64,000 bases of DNA from assembly GCA_014189435.1 (NCBI GenBank), contig CP050293.1:2423001-2487000 (forward strand), in the 5' to 3' direction. Both the position numbers and the translations under genes were made by a program. Positions within the stretch are counted from its first letter, which is position 1. Each line of letters starts with the position of its first letter. The notes under the pieces were generated by a model, which saw only the letters and a list, made by a program, of their open reading frames with translations, searched no databases and had not been told where the DNA came from. This DNA is from Mesorhizobium loti (GTDB taxonomy: Bacteria; Pseudomonadota; Alphaproteobacteria; Rhizobiales; Rhizobiaceae). Below are positions 9,671 to 22,163 of the stretch, piece by piece.

Positions 9671-11560
9671 CTTGTCGAGGCTTGGGCAACGGCGGCCTGG
9701 TCGACGCGAACGTCGTACTGCGTCTGCAACTGCGCCACCAGCTGGTCGAGCAGGTCGTCCGACATGCCGGAGGTGAAGGATTTCTGCGCATCGTCCGGCA
9801 CCGAGCTGGCATCGGCCCCAGCGGGCTCGAACACTTCGGCGACCTTGTACAGGATCTGACCGTCGCCGGTGGGCGAGGGGATCAAGCCGGTGCCGCCTTC
9901 GCCGACGCCGAACATCGCTGCCGCACCCTCCTTGCCGAAATCGACATCGTCGGCCTCGCGCTTGACGCCGCGCTTGGTCTGCTTCTCCAGCTTGAGTTCA
10001 CCGGCAATGACGTCGAGCGTGGCACCGGCCTTGAGCCGCTTTTCGAGCTCGTCAGCCTTGGCGGCGAGCCGCTTGGTGGTCTCGGCCGTCGTCCAGTCGG
10101 CGACGACTTTCTGACGAACCTCGTCCAGCGTGCGGTCGCGCGCCGGCGTGACGGAAGCCACCTCGTAGAAGACAAAACCATTGTCCGCCGTGGTCAAAGC
10201 TTCGTTCTCGGTGCCGGGTTCGGCGTCGAAGACAGCCTTGATCAGCTCCGGCGATTGCGGCAGGTCCTTGACGATGCTTGCGTCAGGCCGCAATCCGCTG
10301 CGATCGATGGCGTCGATGGTGATGAGCTTCAGCTTCAGCTTGGTGGCGGCGTCGGCCAGCGAACTGCCGGCGGCGCGGGTATCTTCATAGCTGTCACGCA
10401 CGTCCAGGAGGATGCGGCTCGCCTCGCCCAGCGCCAGGTCCTTGCGGATCTGGTCGGACACCTCGGTCAGCGGCTTCACCACCTCAGGCTTGATTTCGGT
10501 GACGCGCAGCAGCACCGGGCCGAAGGCACCCTGCACGACCTGACTGACTTCATTGGCATTGAGCGCGAAGGCCGCGTCGGCGACCGCCTTGTCGGCGATC
10601 TTGTCCTTGGCCAGCGTGCCGAGCAGCGTATCGGCCGGGGTCTTGCCTTCCGCCGTGACAAGCTTGTCGAAAGTGGCGCCGGCCTTGAGCGAGATCGAGC
10701 GCTGCCTTGGCCGCATCCGGCGTCTTGAACACAAGCTGCTCGATGGTGCGCAGTTCCGGCGTGGTGTAGCGCGCCTTGTTCTTGTTGTAGTCGTCGCTGA
10801 CCTGGCTGTCGGTGACGGCGGTCGTATCCATGATGTCGACGGGTTCGAGGCGGACATAGGAGAATTTGCGGTATTCGGGCGCCGCGTATGTCTTCTTGTT
10901 TGCTTCGAAATAGGCGGTAAGCACGCTGTCGGACGGCGCCTGGATCGGCTCGACCAATGCCTTGGGCAGTGTCACATAGTCGATGGTGCGGTCTTCGCCG
11001 CGATAGAGCGCAACCGCCTTGAAGAAAGTGTCCGGAGCCTTGAGGCCATCCGAGACCGCCTCGACGATCTGCTGGCGCACCGCCACCTGGGCACGGTTCT
11101 TCAGATAATCCTCGGGCCGCATGCCAATCTGGCGCAGCATGTATTCGAATGTTCTGCGGTCGAACTGACCGCCCGGGCCCTTGAAGGCCGGATCTTCGCG
11201 CGTCAGCTCGGCCAGCCGGTCCTTGGACAGTCCGAGGCCCAGTTTGCGCGCCTGTTCGTCAAGAACGGCACCCGAGACGAGCTGAGCCAGCACCTGGTTA
11301 TCGACGCCGAGCGCCTTTGCCTGTTCGTGGCTGAGACGCTGGCCGAACTGCTGCGACATGACGGCGAGCTGGCGATCATAGGCGAGACGGTATTCGTTGA
11401 TCGACACTTTGGTGCCGCCAGCGGTTATGACCGAATCATGGCCGGCGAAACCGCCCATCAGCCGTCCGGAAATGCCCCAGACCAAAAAGCTGAGCACCAG
11501 CAACACCAACAGCCCCTTCGCGACCCAGGTGCCTGCCGCGCTTCTCAATATACCAAGCAT
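9667..11560 (-). CDS. ppiD: PpiD-type periplasmic peptidyl-prolyl isomerase/chaperone (apparent +1 frameshift)
   Basis: Membrane-anchored SurA/PpiD-like foldase. The N-terminal part (start ATG at 11560, [10 protein letters not shown]) has one transmembrane segment around residues 15-33 and a SurA_N-like region; the C-terminal part carries the parvulin region (KAGATFDKL) and a C-terminal helix-rich domain. The reading frame breaks near 10694: residues up to KAALD are in one frame and residues from KAGATFDK in another. Removing the A at 10694 restores [13 protein letters not shown] and a protein of about 630 residues, the expected size. The stop overlaps trpD. A sequencing error is more likely than a real mutation because pyrG has the same kind of error. 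Confidence 0.85.
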
Positions 11561-11704
11561 TTTTACTTCCGATTTATGCGCATTTTCGCGTGCGCCGAGT
11601 CTGAAACAAGCGCAATAGCGCCCTTCCGGTCCACTGTCGATTGCTTTGTGGCCTGATTTTGGTAGTGAGGGCCAGAGCCCGATATCGCCCGGAGAAGCAA
11701 ACCC

Positions 11705-12472
11705 ATGACGCCTGGAATTCGCCCGCTCGTCGCCGGCAACTGGAAAATGAACGGCACCAGTGCCTCGCTCAACGAACTCAGGATGATCGGCAACGGTTTC
11801 ATGAGCGGACTTGATGCGGAGACAGAAGCGCTGGTTTGCGTTCCCGCGACCCTGCTTGCCCATGCCGCGGAGATCCTGTCGCGCACGCCGGTGCATGCCG
11901 GCGGCGAGGATTGCCACACCAAGGAGAGCGGCGCCTACACCGGCTGCATCTCGGCGGAAATGCTGAAAGATGCCGGCGCCAGCCATGTCATCGTAGGCCA
12001 TTCCGAATGCCGCGAGCAACGGGGCGAGGATGACGCGACGGTCCAGGCCAAGGCCTCCGCCGCCTGGCGCGCCGGGCTCGTGGCCATCATTTGCATTGGC
12101 GAGACGCAGCAGCAGCGTGAATCGGGCGCGACGCTGGACGTGCTGTCGCGGCAGGTCGACGGCTCGGTGCCGCCAAGCGCCACCCCGTCCAACACCATCA
12201 TTGCCTATGAGCCGGTATGGGCGATCGGCACCGGCCTGACGCCGACCGCCGCCGATGTGGCCGAAGCACACGCACATATCCGCGAAAGGCTGTCGGAAAA
12301 GCTCGGCAGCGTCGCGGCGAAAGTGCGCATTCTCTATGGTGGCTCGGTCAAGCCCTCCAACGCGGTCGAACTGCTCGGCGTCAGGAATGTCGACGGTGCC
12401 CTGGTCGGCGGCGCCAGCCTGAAAGCGGCTGATTTTCTCGCCATCGCCGAGGCTTATCGCAATATCGGTTGA
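11705..12472 (+). CDS. tpiA: Triosephosphate isomerase
   Basis: Interconverts dihydroxyacetone phosphate and glyceraldehyde-3-phosphate. The 255-residue barrel has the catalytic Lys in AGNWKMNG, the His in [10 protein letters not shown], the catalytic Glu in [11 protein letters not shown] and the phosphate-binding [10 protein letters not shown]. It is divergent from ppiD across 144 bases that must hold both promoters. Confidence 0.97.
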   Translation: MTPGIRPLVAGNWKMNGTSASLNELRMIGNGFMSGLDAETEALVCVPATLLAHAAEILSRTPVHAGGEDCHTKESGAYTGCISAEMLKDAGASHVIVGHSECREQRGEDDATVQAKASAAWRAGLVAIICIGETQQQRESGATLDVLSRQVDGSVPPSATPSNTIIAYEPVWAIGTGLTPTAADVAEAHAHIRERLSEKLGSVAAKVRILYGGSVKPSNAVELLGVRNVDGALVGGASLKAADFLAIAEAYRNIG

Positions 12473-12642
12473 AGACATTCGCCCCGCTGGACAGGGCTTC
12501 CGGTGCCGGAAATCGTTGCAAAGGGCGGGTTGCTTCCCATATTCCGGCCACGGGCTTGGAAATGCCGTCAAAGCATTGTATTGAGCCGCCTCCAATTCAC
12601 CGGTCGTGTCCGCGGCCGGGCAAGGCCTTGCCAGGATAAACT

Positions 12643-13116
12643 ATGGAAACCGTACTGATCGTCATCCATCTCATGGTCGTGCTCGCCCTTGTCGGCGTGG
12701 TGCTGCTGCAGCGTTCCGAAGGCGGTGGCCTCGGCATCGGTGGCGGATCCGGCTTCATGACCGCGCGTGGTGCTGCCAATGCGCTGACGCGTGCGACGGC
12801 GATCCTGGCGGCTGCCTTCTTCGCCACGTCGCTGACACTGTCGATCGTTGCCCGCTACGGTGAGAAGCCGATCGACATCCTCGACCGTGTGCCGGCGACA
12901 TCCGATGGTGCGGCAGGCAAGGGCGTGCTCAACCAATTGCCCGGCACGACCACCCCGGCGCCCGCCGGCAACGCCACGCCGACGCCGCCATCCGGCAACG
13001 ACGCCGCGGCTCCGGCGACTGCCCCGGCTACGGCGCCTGCCGCTGGTTCGACGCCACCGGCAACCAACGGCGCCGCTCCTGCCGCGCCGGCGACCCCGCA
13101 GGTCCCTAACCAGTAG
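12643..13116 (+). CDS. secG: Preprotein translocase subunit SecG
   Basis: Small membrane partner of the SecYEG channel. The first 75 residues hold two transmembrane helices (about 3-22 and 52-72) around the conserved LLQRSEGGGLGIGGGSGFMTARGAAN loop. The remaining half is a low-complexity Ala/Pro/Thr-rich cytoplasmic or periplasmic tail, common in alphaproteobacterial SecG and giving 157 residues in total. It follows tpiA on the same strand, which is the usual rhizobial order, and pyrG follows further down. Confidence 0.93.
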   Translation: METVLIVIHLMVVLALVGVVLLQRSEGGGLGIGGGSGFMTARGAANALTRATAILAAAFFATSLTLSIVARYGEKPIDILDRVPATSDGAAGKGVLNQLPGTTTPAPAGNATPTPPSGNDAAAPATAPATAPAAGSTPPATNGAAPAAPATPQVPNQ

Positions 13117-13216
13117 TCTTCGGCGCCTGACGCCGCGATCTGTGGTCGTTTGAACACAGTCGCGGCAAATGCAGCAAGATCACGAAGATTCCACTGGGTG
13201 AGGCGCGGCCTCGCGC

Positions 13217-13246
13217 TTGAGGCACCCGCGCTTATTCGACTATAGA
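13217..13246 (+). promoter_or_regulatory. Possible sigma-70-type promoter of the L,D-transpeptidase gene
   Basis: A TTGAGG at 13217-13222 and a TATAGA at 13241-13246 are 18 bases apart and lie about 80 bases upstream of the start codon. The match is partial, so this is a suggestion only. Confidence 0.3.
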
Positions 13247-13325
13247 TTGCGCGCGGCATTTCCGGCGCCTTGGGGGCGCTGGGCGACGCCGTGGGCAACA
13301 AGCATAGAACGATCGGATCTTCGCC

Positions 13326-14453
13326 ATGCAGCTTCGCAGCTTCATTTTCCTGGGACTTTGCGCCGCACTCGGCATGAGTTCCCCCGCTTTCGCTGGCGTT
13401 CCGGCCAATATGGCCGCACAGCCTTCGGTTGAAACAACCTCCGCCATCAACGTCGCCGTCAAAAGTGATGCGACGCAGTTGAAGCTTCTCAAGAAGAAGA
13501 AAAGCCCGACGCCGGACGACCTCGCCCAGATCAAGAAGATCGAGGCCAAGATCGTTGCCGACAAGGAAGCCGCCAAAGCCAAGGCGCTCGAAGCCAGGAA
13601 GCTGGCGATGCGCGAGGCGGCCAAGGCCAAGGCCGACGCGGAACGGCAGGCGTTCCTGGCCAAGAAGGGCAAGAGCGCGCCGGCAACCGAGGTGGCCGAT
13701 GCCAAGCCGGCCAAGAAGCAGGCTGCCAAGATCGTCGAGCCAATCGAACCGATCGCGCCGATCCAGTCGGCCGAGCCGCTTCCGGCGGAGGCGATGAACG
13801 TCGCCCTGACCGGCAACAATGGCGAGTTGCGCAGCGAGGTCATCGGCCAGAAACAGCCGAGCAGCGGCGGTCTGTTCGCCGGTCTCTTCGGCGGCACCTC
13901 GTCCGGATCGTCGATAAGCTATCTCCCAGAGACACGGGCTCTCGATCAGGCTCTCGCCAAGAGGGAAGCCAAGAAGCAGTTCAAGGTGAAGCCGGAGTTC
14001 GTGCCGCAGGACGTTGAATTCAGCGGTTACGCGGCGGGCACCATCGTCATCGACACCAGCGCGCGCCGCCTCTACCTCGTCGAATCATCCTCCACCGCTC
14101 GCCGCTACGCCATTGCGGTCGGCCGCGAAGGCCTGCAGTTCAAGGGCACGGTTGCGGTCGGCGACAAGCAGGAATGGCCGCGCTGGATCCCGACGCTGGA
14201 CATGCAGAAGCGCGAGCCGAAGCACTACGGCCAGTACAAGGACGGCATGCCCGGCGGTGGTCAGAATCCGCTCGGCGCGCGCGCCATCTATCTCTATGAC
14301 GGCAAGAAGGACACGCATCTGCGCATCCACGGCACCATCGCGCCGCAGTCGATCGGAACCAGCGCCTCGAATGGCTGCTTCCGCATGATCAACGAGCATG
14401 TGATGGACCTTTACAGCCGCGTCAGGGTTGGCACCAAGGTCGTCATCATCTGA
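13326..14453 (+). CDS. L,D-transpeptidase (YkuD family)
   Basis: Secreted peptidoglycan cross-linking enzyme of 375 residues. A signal peptide covers about residues 1-20 (MQLRSFIFLGLCAALGMSS, ending near AFA). Residues 45-130 are a Lys/Ala-rich, probably coiled-coil or wall-binding segment. The C-terminal YkuD domain, from about residue 235, ends with the catalytic signature HGTIAPQSIGTSASNGCFRM containing the active-site His, Ser and Cys. A rho-independent terminator follows directly, so it is probably transcribed alone. Confidence 0.9.
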   Translation: MQLRSFIFLGLCAALGMSSPAFAGVPANMAAQPSVETTSAINVAVKSDATQLKLLKKKKSPTPDDLAQIKKIEAKIVADKEAAKAKALEARKLAMREAAKAKADAERQAFLAKKGKSAPATEVADAKPAKKQAAKIVEPIEPIAPIQSAEPLPAEAMNVALTGNNGELRSEVIGQKQPSSGGLFAGLFGGTSSGSSISYLPETRALDQALAKREAKKQFKVKPEFVPQDVEFSGYAAGTIVIDTSARRLYLVESSSTARRYAIAVGREGLQFKGTVAVGDKQEWPRWIPTLDMQKREPKHYGQYKDGMPGGGQNPLGARAIYLYDGKKDTHLRIHGTIAPQSIGTSASNGCFRMINEHVMDLYSRVRVGTKVVII

Positions 14454-14472
14454 CGTTTTCGTCATCCTGCCG

Positions 14473-14503
14473 AAAGGGCCGGCTCAGCCGGCCCTTTTGT
14501 TTT
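14473..14503 (+). terminator. Rho-independent terminator after the L,D-transpeptidase gene
   Basis: An 11-bp GC-rich stem (14473-14483 with 14487-14497) with a TCA loop is followed by TTGTTTT. It lies 20 bases after the stop codon and separates this gene from pyrG. Confidence 0.85.
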
Positions 14504-14587
14504 GCCCTGTTCACGACCCAAGCGCCTTCTTGGGAAAAAACCTTCGCGGTGGTTTTTTCTCTGGCGGAATCAATCCGGCCGCGTTAA

Positions 14588-16229
<1,642 letters not shown>

Positions 16230-16246
16230 CAACCAGGCTGGCGGTA

Positions 16247-16830
<584 letters not shown>

Positions 16831-16874
16831 AGCAGTTCTCTACTCCCTAGCACCCACTGCCTACTCCCTCATTT

Positions 16875-18332
16875 TCAAGCCTTTGCCGTTTTCGCTCCAG
16901 CGCCGAGGGCGGCGGTGCGCAGCACGTAATAGATGATGCCGGCGATCGCCACGCCGAAGAACCAGCCATAGACGCCCCACCACGACGGCAGCCAATTGGT
17001 GAAGTTGGGCAGGATCGACGAGAAGGTCGTGCCGATGCCGGCGGCGATGAAGGCATTGACGTGCCAGCCGCCCTGGAAGCGGAACTCGCCGTCCTCGCGG
17101 TACAGTGCCTCGACGTCGACCTCGCCTTTGCGGATCAGATAGTAGTCGACCATCATGACGCCGAAGATCGGTCCCATCGTCGCGCCGATGATGCCGACGA
17201 AATGCGCCGCACTGCCGTCCCACGGCGCGAAGGGATAAAGCAACAGCGCGATCACGGCCGCGATGTAGCCGCCCTTCTTGAAGTCGATCTGACGCGGGAA
17301 GACGTTGGAGAAGTCAAAGGCCGGCGAGACGAAGTTGGCGACGACGTTGATGCCGAGCGTCGCCACAGCGAAAGTCAGCGCGGCGAGTGCCGCCAGGAAC
17401 CAGCTGTCGAACTTGGCCGAGATCTGGTCGGGATGCAGCAGCACCTCGTGGTAGACATCGTAAGCGGCAATGGTGGTGACGCCGGCAACCAACGAGAACA
17501 GGATGAGGTTGACCGGCAGGCCCCAGATGTTGCCCTTGCGCAGCGCTGCCTTATCGGGCGCGTAGCGGGCGAAGTCGCAAAAATTGAGATAGAGCGCCGA
17601 GAAATAGGTCACCCAGATCGCCGCGGCTCCAAACAGCGCCGTCCACGACCCGGGATCGCCCGGAATGCCGGCATCGGCGGTCTTTGCGCGCAGCACATCC
17701 ATCGGAATGTCGCTGGTAAAGGCGAAGCTCCCCGATTTGACGCAGAGATAGATGGCCAGGAGCAGCATCATTACCCACACCGCCGGGCCGGCCCAGTCCT
17801 GGAAGCGGCGCACCGTTTCCATGCCCTTCTGGATGATCAGCAGCTGCAGCGCCCAGATGACGACGAAGCAGATTACTTCCAGCCCGGAATGGCCGAGGAA
17901 GTGCGTGTTGGCGTTGAAATCGGCGAACCATTGCGAGCGGATCAGCAGCGCCACGATGGCGCCTGAGGCGGCGGCCGTCTGTGCGCCATACCAGAAGCAG
18001 GCGACGATGGCACGCACCAGTGCCGGTATGTTGGCGCCCCATATGCCAAAGGAAGCGCGGGCCAGCACAGGGTAGGGCACGCCGGTCTTCACGCCGGCAT
18101 AGCCGACCATGTTCATCAGCGCATAGATGATCAGCGAGCCGATGCCGATGGCGATGATGAAGTTGACGAAGCCGCCGCAAAACAGGAACAGGCTGGCGGC
18201 GAGATAGTAGCCCCACAGGCTGTGAACGTCCGACGTCCAGACGTTGAAGATCGAAAACGGCCCCCAGTTTCGAACCTTGGCCGGAGCGAGATCCTCGTTG
18301 TAAAGGTCAGGCGATGCGCCTTCTATGGTCAC
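16875..18332 (-). CDS. NCS1-family nucleobase/cation symporter
   Basis: Inner-membrane transporter of 485 residues with about twelve hydrophobic helices. The N-terminal LYNEDLAPAKVRNWGPFSIFNVWTSDVHS segment and the GVPYPVLARASFGIWGANIPALVRAIVACFWYG stretch are diagnostic of the cytosine/uracil/allantoin/hydantoin permease family. The central YLNFCDFARYAPDKA and the later NVFPRQIDFKKGG loop also fit. The exact substrate cannot be read from the sequence; a nucleobase, allantoin or hydantoin is most likely. It stands between pyrG-DUF1697 and a LysR gene, 206 bases from the latter. Confidence 0.9.
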   Translation of the reverse strand: MTIEGASPDLYNEDLAPAKVRNWGPFSIFNVWTSDVHSLWGYYLAASLFLFCGGFVNFIIAIGIGSLIIYALMNMVGYAGVKTGVPYPVLARASFGIWGANIPALVRAIVACFWYGAQTAAASGAIVALLIRSQWFADFNANTHFLGHSGLEVICFVVIWALQLLIIQKGMETVRRFQDWAGPAVWVMMLLLAIYLCVKSGSFAFTSDIPMDVLRAKTADAGIPGDPGSWTALFGAAAIWVTYFSALYLNFCDFARYAPDKAALRKGNIWGLPVNLILFSLVAGVTTIAAYDVYHEVLLHPDQISAKFDSWFLAALAALTFAVATLGINVVANFVSPAFDFSNVFPRQIDFKKGGYIAAVIALLLYPFAPWDGSAAHFVGIIGATMGPIFGVMMVDYYLIRKGEVDVEALYREDGEFRFQGGWHVNAFIAAGIGTTFSSILPNFTNWLPSWWGVYGWFFGVAIAGIIYYVLRTAALGAGAKTAKA

Positions 18333-18538
18333 TGCAATGTCCTCCCCTTGATTGGCCGCGCGCCTCCACGCGATGGCCGTGCAGGTTAAGCCTGACGCAG
18401 GGGAACCGGCAATCGATCCATTTGCCGGCTTTGGCCTTAAAGATATTCAATGCGAACCGCGATTATCGAGGGGCCGCAATGGTGGGCCGCTGTTGAATGC
18501 CGCCGGTCGGGTGATCGAATTTCGGTAATAGCGGCAAC

Positions 18539-19441
18539 CTAAGTGATGGCCATCACCCGCTTATGGTCCTCGACTTCCGACAACAGCCAGTCCTGGAACA
18601 GGCCGGTGCCCGGCTTGTTGCCGATGCTGCGGCGCTGGTGCAGGTAGATGCCGGCCGGATAAGTATGACGGGCCTGAAACGGCGCGACAAGTTTGCCTTG
18701 CTGCAGAAAATCCTGTGCCATCATCGTGTCGGCAAGCGCTATCCCCGCGCCATTGATCGCCTCGCGCATGATCAGCGTGCAGTCATCCAGCGTCGTACTG
18801 GATTTCGGCGTCGTGTCCAAAACGCCTTCCTGCTCCAGCCAACGCTTCCATCTCGTGCTCTCGCACTCATGGATCAGATGATGATTGACCAGATCGGCCG
18901 GCGATCGCAGTGGCACCGGCCCTTCGAGCAGTGAGGGTGCGCAGACCGGCGTCAGAACCAGCGGGATCATCAGCGTCAACGCCGGGCCGGCCTTGTAGAC
19001 GAACTCGTCGACAATCGCCAAATCGAAGTTGGCGCGCTTGCCTGAGGTCGAGATCTCCAACTCCACCGCCGGATGCAGCTTGCGAAAGTTCGGCAGCCGG
19101 TCCGCCAGCCAAAGGTTCAGGACGGCCGGGACGCACAGGACCCGGACACGCTGGGTCCTGCTGTGGGTCGGACCATCGGCGAGGCTGACATCGTCGGTGG
19201 CGCGCCAGATGGCCTCGAACGCTTCGGAGAGGCTGCGCGCATAGTAGGAGCCGCGGATGGTCGGCGTTATCTGGCGAAAGCCGCGTTCGAACAGGTCCTG
19301 GCCGAGATTCCTTTCAAGCGCACGGATGTGGCGGCTGACAGCCGAGGGCGTCAGATGCAATTCTTCCGCTGCGTCCTTGACGCTGCCGAGGCGAGCGGCG
19401 GCCTCGAAAGCGCGCATGCCATTGAGTGAGGGTAGGGCCAT
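18539..19441 (-). CDS. LysR-family transcriptional regulator (GcvA-like)
   Basis: DNA-binding regulator of 300 residues. The N-terminal winged helix reads MALPSLNGMRAFEAAARLGSVKDAAEELHLTPSAVSRHIRALE, as in GcvA-like LysR proteins. The effector domain follows from about residue 90. The frame runs 34 codons further upstream, but that part would read through the operator-like palindrome and has no family match, so 19441 is the start. It is divergent from the peptide-utilisation operon and probably controls it and itself through the inverted repeat at 19457-19483. Confidence 0.9.
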   Translation of the reverse strand: MALPSLNGMRAFEAAARLGSVKDAAEELHLTPSAVSRHIRALERNLGQDLFERGFRQITPTIRGSYYARSLSEAFEAIWRATDDVSLADGPTHSRTQRVRVLCVPAVLNLWLADRLPNFRKLHPAVELEISTSGKRANFDLAIVDEFVYKAGPALTLMIPLVLTPVCAPSLLEGPVPLRSPADLVNHHLIHECESTRWKRWLEQEGVLDTTPKSSTTLDDCTLIMREAINGAGIALADTMMAQDFLQQGKLVAPFQARHTYPAGIYLHQRRSIGNKPGTGLFQDWLLSEVEDHKRVMAIT

Positions 19442-19456
19442 TGGCCGATCATGAAT

Positions 19457-19483
19457 TGTCGATTGAGTTTTTGTCAATCGACA
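19457..19483. promoter_or_regulatory. Perfect inverted repeat, candidate LysR operator
   Basis: Arms TGTCGATTGA and TCAATCGACA (10 bp, perfect) flank a seven-base GTTTTTG spacer, starting 16 bases upstream of the LysR start codon. A second, weaker inverted pair AGTCGT/ACGACT lies at 19547-19567. Both are in the divergent LysR-aminopeptidase gap. Confidence 0.6.
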
Positions 19484-19679
19484 TGGACAGAATTGGCGTT
19501 TGATCGCCTGCCCCATTAGGGGATACCCAAAAGGCAAGAGCAACTAAGTCGTCTCAAGAAAACGACTATTTGGGAACACCGGCACCATACCACCAACGGC
19601 AGAGACCGGCTTGACCAGTCTCACTGGTGGAGAGCGAAGCTTTGCCCGGTATCGCCGCAATTGGAGAGAACACCAGCCT

Positions 19680-21194
19680 ATGCCTCAATCGCCAGCGCCG
19701 GTCTTCGAAACCGCGGACGAGATTTCAGCGGAAACCTCCGTGGTCGTGATTTTGCAAACTGCCCAAACAGGCTTTGGCCCCCGGGCAGCGGCTCTGGACG
19801 CGGAGATGAGCGGGATACTATCCCGTGCCTGCTCCGACCCGGCCGCCTTGGCCGAATCCGGCGCCTGCGTCGATCTTATCGCCCCGCAAGCAGTATCGAC
19901 CAAGCGCGTGATCGTCCTGGCCTTGGGCAAAGCTGAAGCCGTAACGACCCTGTCCTTGGCGCGCGCCGGCGGTTTGCTCGCCGCGCATCTGGAAGGCAAG
20001 GGGGAATGCGCGGCCACCCTGGTCCTGGACCCCATCGCCGGCGTTGACCTGTCCGGTGCCGAAATCCTGGCGCGCGTCGCGCTTGGCATGCGGCTGCGGC
20101 GCTATCGTTTCGATATGCGCAACCGACGGCAAGGGGCGGGAGCGGATCGAACCTTGCGGGTGAAACTGGTCGGGGCAGGCGGCCCGGACCTGACCTCGGC
20201 GCTGGCGCGGATCAATGCCATCGCGGATGGTGTCGAATATGCACGGACCCTGGTCAACCTGCCGCCGAACCATCTCCACCCCGACAATTTCCGCGATCAT
20301 CTGGAACCGCTGCGTGAAGCCGGCATCGACATCGAAATGCTCGATGCCGCGCAACTGAAAGAGCTCGGCATGAACGCGCTGCTCGCCGTTGGGTCGGGCT
20401 CGGCACGGCCGCCACGGGTCGCTGTCCTGCGCTACCGCGGCAAGGGTGCTCCCGCCCAACCGCTCGCTTTCGTCGGCAAGGGCGTTTGTTTCGATTCGGG
20501 TGGCCTCTGCATCAAGGGCGGGGCGCAGATGTTCGACATGAAGGCCGACATGGGTGGTGCGGCGGCGGTGGTCGGCCTGCTGATAGCGCTCGCCCGACAA
20601 GGTAGCCCCGTACACGTTGTCGGCGTTCTTGGCATCGCCGAGAACATGCCGTCCGGCACCGCGCTCAAACCGCGCGACATCATCACGACGGCCTCGGGAC
20701 AGACCGTGGAAGTGTTTGACACGGATGCGGAAGGACGCCTGCTTCTGGCCGACTGCCTCCACTATACAGCCACGCGCTTCAACCCTTCGGTGATCGTCGA
20801 TCTGGCGACGCTGACCTATTCGGTGACGCGTGGCCTGGGGTCGATATTCGCCGGCCTGTTCAGCACCGACGATGCCATCGCGTCACAGATGATCGCGGCC
20901 GGAGAAGCGGTCGGCGAGCGGTTCTGGCGGCTCCCGCTCGACCGGGCCTACGATGAGGGTCTGCAATCGCCGTTCGCGGACCTGCGGCATCATGCCAAGG
21001 ACATGGAAGATGGCGACGCTCCCTATGCCGCGGCCTTCTTGCGCCATTTCACGGAAGATCGCCCCTGGGTACATCTCGACATCGCCAGCAAGGAACTGAC
21101 CGACACCGATCGGCCTCTTGGCAGGCAAGGTGCCACGGCCTTCGGCGTGCAGATGCTGGAAGAGTGGGTGCAGGTCAGCCGCAGCAAAAGCTAA
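19680..21194 (+). CDS. M17-family leucyl aminopeptidase
   Basis: Cytosolic two-metal aminopeptidase of 504 residues that removes N-terminal residues from peptides. The C-terminal catalytic domain has the metal and catalytic residues in FVGKGVCFDSGGLCIKGG, MKADMGGAAAV and DTDAEGRLLLADCL. The N-terminal domain is divergent, as usual. The ATG at 19680 follows a GGAGAGAA ribosome site; an earlier in-frame start at 19611 lacks one. It is the first gene of an operon with a proline-iminopeptidase-like hydrolase and a peptide ABC importer, so it probably degrades the imported peptides. Confidence 0.92.
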   Translation: MPQSPAPVFETADEISAETSVVVILQTAQTGFGPRAAALDAEMSGILSRACSDPAALAESGACVDLIAPQAVSTKRVIVLALGKAEAVTTLSLARAGGLLAAHLEGKGECAATLVLDPIAGVDLSGAEILARVALGMRLRRYRFDMRNRRQGAGADRTLRVKLVGAGGPDLTSALARINAIADGVEYARTLVNLPPNHLHPDNFRDHLEPLREAGIDIEMLDAAQLKELGMNALLAVGSGSARPPRVAVLRYRGKGAPAQPLAFVGKGVCFDSGGLCIKGGAQMFDMKADMGGAAAVVGLLIALARQGSPVHVVGVLGIAENMPSGTALKPRDIITTASGQTVEVFDTDAEGRLLLADCLHYTATRFNPSVIVDLATLTYSVTRGLGSIFAGLFSTDDAIASQMIAAGEAVGERFWRLPLDRAYDEGLQSPFADLRHHAKDMEDGDAPYAAAFLRHFTEDRPWVHLDIASKELTDTDRPLGRQGATAFGVQMLEEWVQVSRSKS

Positions 21195-21239
21195 GTCGCG
21201 TCACGAGCAACAAGATGCCTTCAAACGCTGGGAACCGGA

Positions 21240-22145
21240 ATGTCGTCTGAGATCATTGGCAGGGAAGGAAGAGCCTCCTTCGGCGCTTACGAGACCTGGT
21301 ATCGGGTCAGTGGCGAACTTGGTGGCGAAAAGGCGCCCGTCGTGATCCTGCATGGCGGGCCGGGCGTCGCCCACAATTATGTCGATGCCTACAAGCTGCT
21401 AGCCCGAAGAGATCGCGCCGTCATCCACTACGACCAGTTGGGCTGCGGCAATTCCACCTTGCTGCCTGAGAAAGGCGCCGATTTCTGGACACCCCGGCTC
21501 TTCATCGACGAACTTGAAAACCTGGTCGACCACCTTGGCATTCGGACCGGCTTCCACGTGCTCGGCCAGAGCTGGGGCGGCATGCTGGGCGCCGAATATG
21601 CGGTCACGCGGCCGCAGGGTCTGAAGTCGCTGACCATCGCCAACTCACCGGCTTCCATGAAGCTGTGGGTCGAAGAGGCCAACCGGCTGCGTGCCGACCT
21701 GCCTGCGGATGTCCAGGAAACGCTGACCCGGCACGAGCTGGCCGGCACGACGGACGAGCCGGCCTACCAGGCGGCGACGATGGCGTTCTACGAGCGGCAT
21801 GTTTGTCGGGTCGTGCCTTTTCCACCCGAGGTGACGGAGACCTTCGCCCAGGTTGTGCGCAATCCGACGGTCTATCATGTGATGAATGGACCGAACGAGT
21901 TCCATGTCATCGGAACGCTGAAGAATTGGAGCATCGTCGACCGCCTGCCGGCCATCGATGTTCCCACATTGATCATCTCCGGACGTCACGACGAGGCCAC
22001 GCCCGCGACCGTGCAGCCCTACAAGGACGGCATCAGAGGGTCGCGCTGGGAGATATTCGAGCATTCCAGCCACATGCCGCATGTCGAAGAGCAAGATGCG
22101 TGCATGCGGGTGGTGGGAGACTTCCTGGACGACAACGACAACTGA
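21240..22145 (+). CDS. Proline iminopeptidase-family alpha/beta hydrolase
   Basis: Peptidase-S33-type hydrolase of 301 residues. It has the oxyanion motif [11 protein letters not shown], the DQLGCGNS segment, the nucleophile elbow GQSWGGMLG, the acid in [10 protein letters not shown] and the catalytic His in [11 protein letters not shown]. Members cleave N-terminal proline or act on amino-acid amides or L-amino-acid esters. It lies between the M17 aminopeptidase and the peptide-binding protein, so a role in finishing breakdown of imported peptides is likely. Confidence 0.88.
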   Translation: MSSEIIGREGRASFGAYETWYRVSGELGGEKAPVVILHGGPGVAHNYVDAYKLLARRDRAVIHYDQLGCGNSTLLPEKGADFWTPRLFIDELENLVDHLGIRTGFHVLGQSWGGMLGAEYAVTRPQGLKSLTIANSPASMKLWVEEANRLRADLPADVQETLTRHELAGTTDEPAYQAATMAFYERHVCRVVPFPPEVTETFAQVVRNPTVYHVMNGPNEFHVIGTLKNWSIVDRLPAIDVPTLIISGRHDEATPATVQPYKDGIRGSRWEIFEHSSHMPHVEEQDACMRVVGDFLDDNDN

Positions 22146-22163
22146 AAAAAGGGGAATCAAGAC

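Noticed and set aside
8141..9859. Plus-strand open frame of 572 codons
   Set aside because: It is antisense to trpC and trpD, whose identity is certain.
11561..12595. Long upstream extension of the ppiD frame
   Set aside because: It would run antisense through tpiA. The conserved N-terminus with its membrane helix begins at 11560.
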